A stretch of 10,976 nt of DNA, from NCBI GenBank assembly GCA_019119745.1, contig DWWI01000211.1, positions 1 through 10,976 of the forward strand, written 5' to 3'. This DNA comes from Candidatus Mediterraneibacter gallistercoris. GTDB lineage: Bacteria; Bacillota_A; Clostridia; Lachnospirales; Lachnospiraceae. A program made the translations under genes and the position numbers. Within the stretch, counting starts at the first letter, position 1. Every line of letters begins with the position of its first letter. Of this stretch, positions 1-5,677 are shown piece by piece. Under the pieces are notes generated by a model. That model made no database searches. It was not told the DNA's origin and saw nothing but the letters and a program-made list of their open reading frames with translations.

Positions 1-704
1 CGGATAAGATCATTATCAATGACTTCTCTGCAAAAGTAGAAGAAGGACAGAAGATTGCTATCGTAGGTCCGACAGGTGCCGGCAAGACGACAATGATCAA
101 ACTGCTCATGCGTTTCTACGATGTGAACAGCGGTGCGATTAAGATCGACGGACACGATATCAGAGACTTCAACCGGAACGACCTGAGAAAGATGTTCGGC
201 ATGGTGCTTCAGGACACGTGGCTTTTCCATGGAACGATCATGGAGAACCTGCGTTACGGAAGACTTGACGCCACAGATGAGGAAGTAATTCAGGCGGCAA
301 AGGCAGCACATGTACACCGTTTTGTGCAGACCCTGCCGGGCGGTTATAATATGGAACTCAATGAAGAGGCAAGCAATGTCTCTCAGGGACAGAAACAGCT
401 TCTCACGATCGCAAGAGCGATTCTGGCCGATCCGAAGATCCTGATCCTCGACGAGGCCACCAGCTCCGTCGATACAAGGACAGAAGTACTGATCCAGAAA
501 GCCATGGACAGCCTGATGAAAGGCAGAACAAGCTTCATCATCGCCCACCGGCTCTCAACGATCCGCGATGCAGACCTGATCCTTGTCATGAAAGACGGCG
601 ATATCGTCGAACAGGGAACCCACGAAGCCCTGCTCGCCAAAAACGGCTTCTACGCTGATTTATATAATAGCCAGTTTGAATCAACAGATCAGACCTGCGC
701 ATGA
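1..704 (+). CDS. ABC exporter subunit, ATP-binding C-terminal part (5' end outside window)
   Basis: The reading frame is open from the window edge (first full codon at base 3) to TGA at 702-704, giving about 233 residues of a nucleotide-binding domain. Motifs in order: Walker [10 protein letters not shown] near residues 22-30, Q-loop VLQD, a signature loop reading NVSQGQKQ in place of the usual LSGGQ, Walker [13 protein letters not shown] with the catalytic glutamate, and the H-loop IIAHRLSTI. This order, and the [10 protein letters not shown] segment before the signature, are typical of MsbA/LmrCD-type exporters in which an N-terminal membrane domain is fused to the ATPase. That membrane domain would lie upstream of the window. 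The intact Walker B glutamate and H-loop suggest a hydrolytically competent subunit, perhaps one half of a heterodimer; the partner and substrate cannot be seen. The last codons (DQTCA) share a 12-base match with the downstream repeats. Confidence 0.93.
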   Translation, partial: DKIIINDFSAKVEEGQKIAIVGPTGAGKTTMIKLLMRFYDVNSGAIKIDGHDIRDFNRNDLRKMFGMVLQDTWLFHGTIMENLRYGRLDATDEEVIQAAKAAHVHRFVQTLPGGYNMELNEEASNVSQGQKQLLTIARAILADPKILILDEATSSVDTRTEVLIQKAMDSLMKGRTSFIIAHRLSTIRDADLILVMKDGDIVEQGTHEALLAKNGFYADLYNSQFESTDQTCA

Positions 705-760
705 TGGAAAGGGTGCAGCCTTGTAAGCAAAGCTTACAGAAGGCTGCACCCTTTTTATCA
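702..760 (+). terminator. Strong intrinsic terminator of the ABC exporter gene
   Basis: GGGTGCAGCCTT (711-722) pairs with AAGGCTGCACCC (740-751). Inside, GTAAGC (723-728) pairs with GCTTAC (732-737), and a run of five T follows at 752-756. Symmetry extends outward to TGAT (702-705) and ATCA (757-760) with two mismatches, so the exporter's TGA stop is the first three bases of the palindrome. The hairpin also has an A-run on its other side, but nothing visible transcribes toward it on the - strand. Confidence 0.9.
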
Positions 761-784
761 TGCATAGGGCGGACGCCCTACAGC
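759..784. repeat. Repeat unit A, copy 1 (26-base hairpin unit)
   Basis: It matches 849-874 at 25 of 26 positions. The core is a perfect 6-base stem, TAGGGC (765-770) with GCCCTA (775-780), closed by loop GGAC. The only difference from copy 2 (C774 versus G864) falls in that loop, so the stem is preserved. Confidence 0.8.
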
Positions 785-796
785 AAGATGAAGCGC

Positions 797-849
797 AAAG
801 CGCGGAATCGAGCTGAGGTCTGATCGGACGGAAGGGAGGCGACCTGCGC
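797..849. repeat. Repeat unit B, copy 1 (53 bases)
   Basis: It is identical to 965-1017 except at one position (G836 versus A1004). It starts AAAGCGCGGAATCGAG and ends GGCGACCTGCGC. Within it, AGGTC and GACCT can pair around a purine-rich loop. Its last base is the first base of unit A copy 2, so B and A directly abut. Confidence 0.82.
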
Positions 850-874
850 ATGCATAGGGCGGAGGCCCTACAGC
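849..874. repeat. Repeat unit A, copy 2
   Basis: This is the second copy of the 26-base hairpin unit, with loop GGAG in place of GGAC. It follows unit B copy 1 without a gap, which defines a B|A junction reading GACCTGCGCATGCATAGG. Confidence 0.8.
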
Positions 875-884
875 GATGCATTGA

Positions 885-958
885 GCACTTGGCGAGGTGT
901 TTTCGAGCCTAGTGCGAAAGCAGATACTCCGAGGAGAGCAAGGAGTATCGGCATATGC
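885..958. repeat. Spacer between A2 and B2 with three inverted repeats
   Basis: Three consecutive inverted repeats are visible. GCACTTGGC (885-893) pairs with GCCTAGTGC (907-915) with one mismatch. GATACTCC (923-930) pairs perfectly with GGAGTATC (942-949). GCATATGC (951-958) is a self-complementary octamer. The equivalent gap between A1 and B1 is only 12 bases, so this stretch looks like an additional module. I see no coding potential in it. Confidence 0.6.
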
Positions 959-964
959 TCTGCA

Positions 965-1017
965 AAAGCGCGGAATCGAGCTGAGGTCTGATCGGACGGA
1001 AGGAAGGCGACCTGCGC
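965..1017. repeat. Repeat unit B, copy 2
   Basis: This is the second copy of the 53-base unit, 52 of 53 identical to 797-849. Here it is not followed by an A unit; the sequence continues CCAGTTCAGCCC. The near identity implies recent duplication, gene conversion, or an element kept conserved in the genome. Confidence 0.82.
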
Positions 1018-1045
1018 CCAGTTCAGCCCACGCCATTCGCATATC

Positions 1046-1067
1046 GCGGGATATCTATCCCGCTTTT
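1046..1067 (+). terminator. Terminator-like hairpin upstream of the Moco operon
   Basis: GCGGGATA (1046-1053) pairs perfectly with TATCCCGC (1056-1063), followed by four T (1064-1067). The GC-rich base and short T-run fit a weak intrinsic terminator reading left to right. It could instead be part of the adjoining repeat mosaic, because no gene immediately upstream needs it. Confidence 0.45.
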
Positions 1068-1069
1068 AG

Positions 1070-1145
1070 GCTCATATCGGGGCGGGTCCCAAGGTCTAAG
1101 CCCCGCATGAGCTTGCTCATAAGCGGGTGAAAGACCTTGGGACCC
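1070..1145 (+). other. Large nested palindrome with a competing stem, just upstream of moaC
   Basis: GGGTCCCAAGGTCT (1084-1097) is a perfect 14-base inverted match to AGACCTTGGGACCC (1132-1145). Inside it, CCCGC (1102-1106) pairs with GCGGG (1123-1127), and ATGAGC (1107-1112) pairs with GCTCAT (1115-1120). The same inner bases could pair upstream instead: GCTCAT (1070-1075) with ATGAGC (1107-1112), and CGGGGC (1078-1083) with GCCCCG (1100-1105). The two folds exclude one another. No T-run follows, so it is not a standard terminator. It could be an RNA regulatory element, a protein-binding palindrome, or a palindromic mobile repeat. I could not match it to the Moco riboswitch. Confidence 0.6.
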
Positions 1146-1184
1146 TGGCATCTTAAAATAAGGATAGCATCAGACCTGAAAGTG

Positions 1185-1193
1185 TGTTAGAAT
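1185..1193 (+). promoter_or_regulatory. Possible extended -10 promoter for the moaC operon
   Basis: TGTTAGAAT is a TGn extension followed by TAGAAT, a good sigma-A extended -10 element. No convincing -35 box lies 16-18 bases upstream, which extended -10 promoters tolerate. It would start RNA near 1200, about 30 bases before the moaC ATG. The large palindrome would then lie upstream of the transcript and not in it. Confidence 0.35.
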
Positions 1194-1228
1194 ACATGCG
1201 AAGAACAGCGGCAGAAAGGATGAATGTC

Positions 1229-1747
1229 ATGGGACTTACACATTTTGATGAAAACGGCAAGGCGGTCATGGTTGATGTGACGGCAAAATCCGAGACCGTA
1301 AGAGAAGCCACGGCTACAGGAAAGATCCTTGTGAACCATGATGTGTTTCAGGCCATAAAGGCCGGCACTGTCGGCAAAGGAGATGTGCTCGGTGTGGCGG
1401 CGACGGCTGGGATCATGGGGGCGAAACGGACATCTGATCTGATCCCCATGTGCCATATTCTTCCGATCACAAACTGCAAGGTCAATTTTGATATGGATGC
1501 AGATGAATGTGCTGTATACTGTACCTGTACGGTGAAGGTGACAGGTAAGACCGGGGTGGAGATGGAAGCACTGACAGGGGTAAGTGTGGCCCTCCTTACG
1601 ATCTATGATATGTGTAAAGCCATGGATAAGACGATGGAAATCGGAGAGATTTATCTCGTGAAAAAGACGGGAGGAAAGAGCGGGAATGTATATAATGACC
1701 GGCATGAACGCCGGAGAGCATCAGACCAGGGACTATCTATTATTTGA
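1229..1747 (+). CDS. moaC: Cyclic pyranopterin monophosphate synthase MoaC
   Basis: MoaC acts with MoaA in the first stage of molybdenum cofactor synthesis, converting the MoaA product 3',8-cyclo-GTP into cyclic pyranopterin monophosphate in the cytoplasm. The family start [15 protein letters not shown] is present. [11 protein letters not shown] lies near residues 66-76, [23 protein letters not shown] at 108-130 carries Asp127 and Lys130 (matching catalytic Asp128 and Lys131 of E. coli MoaC), and GGKSG is at 148-152. I chose ATG 1229 because AGAAAGGA ends 8 bases upstream and it gives the usual N-terminus. An in-frame GTG at 1184 would put the promoter-like -10 inside the gene. The protein is 172 residues, with about 20 unusual basic residues after GGKSG where many family members end sooner. 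It is the first gene of the Moco cluster. Confidence 0.93.
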   Translation: MGLTHFDENGKAVMVDVTAKSETVREATATGKILVNHDVFQAIKAGTVGKGDVLGVAATAGIMGAKRTSDLIPMCHILPITNCKVNFDMDADECAVYCTCTVKVTGKTGVEMEALTGVSVALLTIYDMCKAMDKTMEIGEIYLVKKTGGKSGNVYNDRHERRRASDQGLSII

Positions 1748-1798
1748 AAAATGCATGGAAACGGACTGATCATCCTTTGAAAAAACGGAGATGAGAAT

Positions 1799-2299
1799 AT
1801 GGAAGGATACAGATGGAAAGCAGCTGTCGTGACGTTGAGCGACAAGGGCTTTGCAGGTGAAAGGGAGGATAAGAGCGGTCCTCTTATCTGCGAAATACTC
1901 ACAGAGGCCGGATATGATGTACAGAAGACAATACTGCTTCCTGATGAAAAAGAAGAAATAAAAAAATGTCTTTGTGAATTGTGTGATAATGATAATAACG
2001 ATATAATTTTCACTACAGGAGGTACGGGATTTGCTCCGCGAGACTGTACTCCCGAAGCAACGCTGGCCGTGGCACAGAGAAATGCCCCGGGGATAGCTGA
2101 GGCTATGAGGCTTGCGTCCCTGAAGATAACACCGCGGGCGATGCTCAGCCGGGGAGTTTCTGTGATCAGGGGGCAGACTCTGATCATCAATCTTCCGGGA
2201 AGCCCGAAAGCGGTGAAAGAGAATCTTGAGGCAGTACTTCCGTCTCTGGATCACGGACTGGCGATTCTGACCGGGCGTGACGGGGAGTGTGGACGATGA
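1799..2299 (+). CDS. mogA: MogA/MoaB-family molybdopterin adenylyltransferase
   Basis: This family activates molybdopterin by adenylation with Mg-ATP, preparing it for molybdate insertion by MoeA. The 166-residue protein is one MoCF/Mog domain: strand AAVVTLSDKG at the N-terminus, DKSGP at 24-28, the nucleotide-site loop TTGGTG at 72-77, RDCTPEAT with Asp82 (equivalent to the catalytic Asp82 of E. coli MogA), LSRGVSVIRG at 116-125, and NLPGSPKAVKENLE at 131-144. GGAG at 1787-1790 is 8 bases before ATG 1799. It lies 51 bases after moaC and overlaps moaA by 4 bases (ATGA), indicating translational coupling. In organisms with a single such protein the MogA and MoaB names are not separable by sequence alone; the role is confident, the symbol less so. 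Confidence 0.9.
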   Translation: MEGYRWKAAVVTLSDKGFAGEREDKSGPLICEILTEAGYDVQKTILLPDEKEEIKKCLCELCDNDNNDIIFTTGGTGFAPRDCTPEATLAVAQRNAPGIAEAMRLASLKITPRAMLSRGVSVIRGQTLIINLPGSPKAVKENLEAVLPSLDHGLAILTGRDGECGR

Positions 2300-3333
2300 A
2301 AGACCGGTATGGAAGAACAATCGAATATATGAGAGTGTCCGTGACAGACCGATGTAATCTCCGCTGCCTTTACTGTATGCCGGCGGAGGGAGTGCCCTGT
2401 GTCAGCCACAGCGATATCCTTACTTTTGATGAAATAACAAGGATATGCAGAATTGCGTCGACGCTTGGGATCAGCAGGATCAAACTCACCGGAGGGGAGC
2501 CGCTTGTACGCCGGGACCTGCCGGATCTGCTTGGGATGATTAAAGATATTTCCGGGATCGAACAGGTTACTTTGACGACAAATGGTATATTATTAAAAGA
2601 TAAAATAAACGAATTAGTTTCTAAAGGCTTGGATTCAGTTAACATCAGCATAGATACATTAGATCCGGCACGATATGCGGATATTACGAGAGGAGGAGAG
2701 CTCAAAGAAGCTCTTGCCGGTCTGGAAGCGGCACTTTCTTTTCCATCACTGACGGTCAGAATTAACTGCGTGCCGATGCAGGATATGCCGGAAGAGGACT
2801 ATATCAGTCTGGCGCTTTTGGCAAGGGACAATAAGCTGGACGTCCGATTCATTGAGATGATGCCCATCGGGCTGGGGAAGGAATTCGGGGCTGTGAATGG
2901 GGATCGGGTTTACAGTATATTGAAAAAAGAATTCGGAGAGGCCGTGCATTGTACCGGAAGATTCGGCAACGGACCTGCAGTTTATATGCATTTTCCGGGA
3001 TTTAAAGGAAAAATAGGATTTATTGACGCCGTTTCCCACCGGTTTTGTGGTAAGTGTAATCGTGTGAGACTTACATCGGAAGGGAGCCTGAAACCATGTC
3101 TCCAGTACGGAACAGGGACGGATTTGAGAAAACTGCTCAGAAGCGGAGCAGATGACGCTGCTGTCTGTCAGGAAATGCAAAGGACGGTTTATGACAAACC
3201 GGCCTGTCATCATTTCACAGACGGTATTTCCGATGATACAGTAAACTGTGAGAGTGGAGAAAATATTACTTTCGGACAAGGATGCGACGGACGCATACTT
3301 GAGACAAGAGATATGTCTCAGATCGGAGGATAG
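2296..3333 (+). CDS. moaA: GTP 3',8-cyclase MoaA (radical SAM)
   Basis: MoaA uses SAM and two 4Fe-4S clusters to cyclise GTP to 3',8-cyclo-GTP, the substrate of MoaC. The radical SAM motif CNLRCLYC supplies Cys20, Cys24 and Cys27. LTGGEPLVRRDL is at 64-75, TTNG at 94-97, and FIEMMPIG at 185-192. The C-terminal cluster Cys are 251, 254 and 268 in FCGKCNRVRLT...KPC. The protein ends in MSQIGG, retaining the C-terminal Gly-Gly tail important for activity. I chose ATG 2296, which overlaps the mogA stop and has CGGGGAG 9 bases upstream; an in-frame GTG at 2287 has no such signal. At 345 residues it is slightly long, because about 25 residues (roughly 311-335, rich in Gly, Asp and Asn with two Cys) separate the HHFTDG region from the conserved end. 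Confidence 0.95.
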   Translation: MKDRYGRTIEYMRVSVTDRCNLRCLYCMPAEGVPCVSHSDILTFDEITRICRIASTLGISRIKLTGGEPLVRRDLPDLLGMIKDISGIEQVTLTTNGILLKDKINELVSKGLDSVNISIDTLDPARYADITRGGELKEALAGLEAALSFPSLTVRINCVPMQDMPEEDYISLALLARDNKLDVRFIEMMPIGLGKEFGAVNGDRVYSILKKEFGEAVHCTGRFGNGPAVYMHFPGFKGKIGFIDAVSHRFCGKCNRVRLTSEGSLKPCLQYGTGTDLRKLLRSGADDAAVCQEMQRTVYDKPACHHFTDGISDDTVNCESGENITFGQGCDGRILETRDMSQIGG

Positions 3334-3341
3334 ATATCAGA

Positions 3342-3779
3342 ATGGGAACAGTGATCGCTGTCTGCACAAGTCCTGCGAAGGGCACGCAGAAAACGAATGT
3401 AAACGAAGCGTTATTTATAGAAGATTATGGGATTCAGGGAGATGCTCATGCCGGCAAGTGGCATCGACAGGTCAGTCTTCTTTCTTATGACAAAATAGAA
3501 GAGTTCCGCGCGAGAGGAGCAGACGTAGAGGATGGTGCTTTCGGAGAAAATCTTGTGGTGAAGGGAATCGACTTCCGGACACTTCCGGTGGGGACGAGAC
3601 TGCACTGCGGGGACGTGGTGCTGGAGATAACTCAGATTGGGAAAGAGTGCCATCATGGTTGTCAGATATTTCAGAAAATGGGAGAGTGCATTATGCCCAG
3701 AGAAGGCGTGTTCGCAAAAGTGATCCGGGGCGGGATCATACGAACAGGGGATAAGATGCAGGTAGCTGAACATGAATAG
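3342..3779 (+). CDS. Small MOSC-domain protein of the Moco cluster
   Basis: MOSC domains, named for the C-terminal part of Moco sulfurase, bind molybdopterin-type cofactor or carry sulfur for it, and stand-alone bacterial forms are often next to Moco genes. This 145-residue protein is essentially one domain: GDAHAGKWHRQVSLL at 33-47, FGENLVVKG at 67-75, then IGKECHHGCQIF at 99-110 with a conserved Cys pair (103, 107), and GVFAKVIRGG near 122-131. GGAGG at 3325-3329 is 12 bases before ATG 3342, and only 8 bases separate the gene from moaA. Its stop overlaps the next start by 8 bases. Its exact reaction is unknown; a role in cofactor sulfuration, delivery or storage is inferred from family and position. 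I see no sign of the larger YiiM or mARC architectures. Confidence 0.88.
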   Translation: MGTVIAVCTSPAKGTQKTNVNEALFIEDYGIQGDAHAGKWHRQVSLLSYDKIEEFRARGADVEDGAFGENLVVKGIDFRTLPVGTRLHCGDVVLEITQIGKECHHGCQIFQKMGECIMPREGVFAKVIRGGIIRTGDKMQVAEHE

Positions 3780-4659
3780 ACGGACAATATTCGGTATCCT
3801 TCTGAGCGCGGCAGTCCTGCTGACAGGCTGTGCGGTTCAGACGGAAGAGACTTCAGGCGGCGGAGAAGATATTCATATGACAGAGGACGGTGAATATTAT
3901 ACATTTCAGGATGTGGAGGGCAACAGCTATGAGGCTCCGCTCCTGGCTGATGTGCCGCAGTGTACTTATGACTTTGATAATCTTGAAACTGATGAAACGA
4001 CAGGATATAAGAAGTTTGATGATGAAGAAAACGGTGTGACGGCCCGGCTCGGGATTGATGTCTCTGAATTCCAGGGGGAAGCGATCGACTGGAAACAGGT
4101 AAAAGCCAGCGGCATTAAGTTTGTCATTATCCGCCTCGGATATCGTGCCTATGGGGAGAATGGAGAGCTCGTTCTTGATGCAATGTATGAACAGAATATC
4201 GAGGGAGCGCTAGATGCCGGACTCGAGGTTGGAGTATATTTTTTCTCTCAGGCTGTCAATGCGGCCGAAGCTGTCGAGGAGGCTGAGTTTGTTCTGGACA
4301 ATCTGGCTTCCTATAAGATAACCGGACCGGTTGTCTATGATACAGAGGAGATTAAGTGGGATACGGCCCGCACGGACGACAACACAAAGCAGGAGTTTAC
4401 CAATTACTGTAAGGTGTTCTGTGATACTGTGGAACAGGCGGGTTATGCGCCCATGATCTATTCCAATATGAAGTGGATGGCCTTTACCCTTGATATGTCA
4501 GAACTTTCGGAGTATGATTTCTGGTATGCGGATTACCATGAGAAGCCGCAGTGTCCATACGACTATAAAATATGGCAGTACAGCGAGGATGGCGTTGTGC
4601 CGGGAATCAATGCAAATGTAGATATGAACCTCTGGTTTGAAAAAAAGAATGAAACATAA
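3772..4659 (+). CDS. Lipoprotein with GH25 lysozyme-type domain
   Basis: The 295-residue protein begins MNRR, a hydrophobic stretch, then lipobox LLTGC with Cys20, predicting lipid anchoring outside the membrane. Residues 21-90 are acidic and low in hydrophobics, likely a linker. The GH25 (N-acetylmuramidase) domain spans about 93-290: GIDVSEFQG at 94-102, IKFVIIRLGYR at 115-125, GVYFFSQAVN at 154-163, the DxE pair Asp190/Glu192 in PVVYDTEE, PMIYSN at 227-232, IWQYS at 267-271 and NVDMNLW at the end. The acidic residues expected for catalysis are therefore present, and it probably cleaves the glycan strands of peptidoglycan. The start overlaps the MOSC stop by 8 bases with only a weak AGG upstream, so translation probably depends on coupling. 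The link to Moco genes is not explained. A 20-base tandem repeat covers its stop codon. Confidence 0.9.
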   Translation: MNRRTIFGILLSAAVLLTGCAVQTEETSGGGEDIHMTEDGEYYTFQDVEGNSYEAPLLADVPQCTYDFDNLETDETTGYKKFDDEENGVTARLGIDVSEFQGEAIDWKQVKASGIKFVIIRLGYRAYGENGELVLDAMYEQNIEGALDAGLEVGVYFFSQAVNAAEAVEEAEFVLDNLASYKITGPVVYDTEEIKWDTARTDDNTKQEFTNYCKVFCDTVEQAGYAPMIYSNMKWMAFTLDMSELSEYDFWYADYHEKPQCPYDYKIWQYSEDGVVPGINANVDMNLWFEKKNET

Positions 4660-4688
4660 GAAAGAAAAATGAAACATAAGAAAGAAAA
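4648..4688 (+). repeat. 20-base tandem duplication across the GH25 stop codon
   Basis: The unit ATGAAACATAAGAAAGAAAA occurs at 4649-4668 and again immediately at 4669-4688, exactly matching. It includes the last codons and TAA stop of the lysozyme gene, so a second in-register TAA-containing copy sits in the 46-base gap before prmA. A-rich slippage during replication is the simplest origin. Confidence 0.85.
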
Positions 4689-4705
4689 CAGAAGGAGAAT
4701 GAGTG

Positions 4706-5659
4706 ATGAAATGGAATAAATTCCGGTTGAAGACAACGACAGAAGCAGAAGATATCGTCAGCAGCATGCTTATGGATCTCGGCATTCAGGGCGTGGAGAT
4801 CGAGGATAAAGTTCCTCTGACACAGTCGGACAAGGAACAGATGTTTGTCGATATCCTGCCGGAGATCGAGAAAGATGACGGTGTTGCATATTTGAGTTTT
4901 TATCTGGAACCTGAGGAGGACAAAGAGAAGATTCTGTCGGAAATCAGGCGGGAACTTCAGGAGATGTCCTCTTATTTAAATGTAGGGGAGTGTCTGATCG
5001 AGGAGTCGGAGACTGAAGATGTTGACTGGGTCAATAACTGGAAGCAGTATTTCCATCAGTTTTATGTAGACGACATTCTTATTATTCCTTCCTGGGAAGA
5101 TGTAAAACCCGAGGACAGTGACAAGATGGTCATCCATATCGATCCGGGTACTGCGTTCGGAACAGGAATGCACGAGACAACCCAGCTCTGTATCCGTCAG
5201 ATCCGGAAATATGTGACGGAGGGAACAAGAATTCTGGATGTAGGATGCGGAAGCGGTATCCTCGGCATGCTGGCGTTAAAATTCGGAGCGGCTTATTCTG
5301 TGGGAACAGATCTCGATCCCTGTGCAATCGAAGCGACATATGAGAATATGGAAGTCAACGGAATTTCAAAAGACCGCTATGAAGTGATGATCGGAAATAT
5401 TATTGATGACAAAGAAGTGCAGGACAAAGCAGGATACGGATGTTATGATATTGTCGTGGCAAATATCCTCGCGGATGTTCTGGTGCAGCTCACGCCGGTC
5501 ATCATAAACCAGCTGAAATCCGGGGGAATATATATTACGAGCGGTATCATTGACGATAAAGAACAGACGGTGGTCGACGCGGTAAAAGCAGCAGGACTCG
5601 AGGTGCTTGACGTGACATATCAGGGAGAATGGGTCTGCGTGACAGCGCGCAAAAACTGA
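4706..5659 (+). CDS. prmA: Ribosomal protein L11 methyltransferase PrmA
   Basis: PrmA uses SAM to methylate amino groups of ribosomal protein L11. The 317-residue length fits the family. An N-terminal substrate-binding part includes the conserved VDWVNNWKQYF (106-116). The SAM-binding fold follows: DPGTAFGTGMHETT (146-159), motif I ILDVGCGSGILGM (176-188), acidic motif GTDLDP (200-205), NILADVL (253-259) as the catalytic-site motif, and a C-terminal strand ending WVCVTARKN. I chose ATG 4706 over the in-frame GTG at 4703 because GGAG (4694-4697) is 8 bases before the ATG. It follows the GH25 gene by 46 bases containing the tandem repeat, with no visible terminator, and precedes rsmE by 18 bases. 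The prmA-rsmE order is common in Firmicutes. Confidence 0.96.
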   Translation: MKWNKFRLKTTTEAEDIVSSMLMDLGIQGVEIEDKVPLTQSDKEQMFVDILPEIEKDDGVAYLSFYLEPEEDKEKILSEIRRELQEMSSYLNVGECLIEESETEDVDWVNNWKQYFHQFYVDDILIIPSWEDVKPEDSDKMVIHIDPGTAFGTGMHETTQLCIRQIRKYVTEGTRILDVGCGSGILGMLALKFGAAYSVGTDLDPCAIEATYENMEVNGISKDRYEVMIGNIIDDKEVQDKAGYGCYDIVVANILADVLVQLTPVIINQLKSGGIYITSGIIDDKEQTVVDAVKAAGLEVLDVTYQGEWVCVTARKN

Positions 5660-5677
5660 CGGGAGCGGAAAGAAACT

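Larger units (their letters stand above)
705..1228. other. Gene-free region made of repeats and palindromes
   Basis: About 520 bases lie between the exporter stop and the moaC start. Open frames on both strands here run through the duplicated units and have no protein-like composition, start context or recognisable family, so I call no gene. The contents in order are: terminator, repeat unit A1, unit B1, unit A2, a spacer with three inverted repeats, unit B2, about 28 bases with no clear structure, a terminator-like hairpin, a large nested palindrome, and a probable moaC promoter. Individual elements are listed separately. Confidence 0.75.

Noticed and set aside
759..1017. CRISPR array
   Set aside because: There are only two copies of each unit, in alternating order with unequal spacers, and no cas genes in the window.
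681..1042. Open frames on the - strand through the repeat region (66 and 94 codons)
   Set aside because: They consist of translated repeat units with Arg/Pro/Ser-rich composition, share duplicated peptide blocks because the DNA is duplicated, and have no ribosome site or known family.
897..1130. A 77-codon + strand frame before moaC
   Set aside because: It runs through hairpins and repeat unit B into the nested palindrome, lacks a ribosome binding site, and looks unlike a protein.
1018..1228. Moco riboswitch upstream of moaC
   Set aside because: The position would fit, but I could not align the stems here to the known Moco RNA architecture, and the probable promoter lies downstream of the structure.
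1184..1228. GTG 1184 as the moaC start
   Set aside because: It would add 15 residues absent from the family and place the probable -10 box inside the gene; ATG 1229 has a well-spaced ribosome site and the usual N-terminus.
3248..3490. Frameshift at the 3' end of moaA, suggested by an open +1 frame from 3248
   Set aside because: The main frame reaches the conserved MSQIGG end, so moaA is intact; the other frame shows no family similarity.
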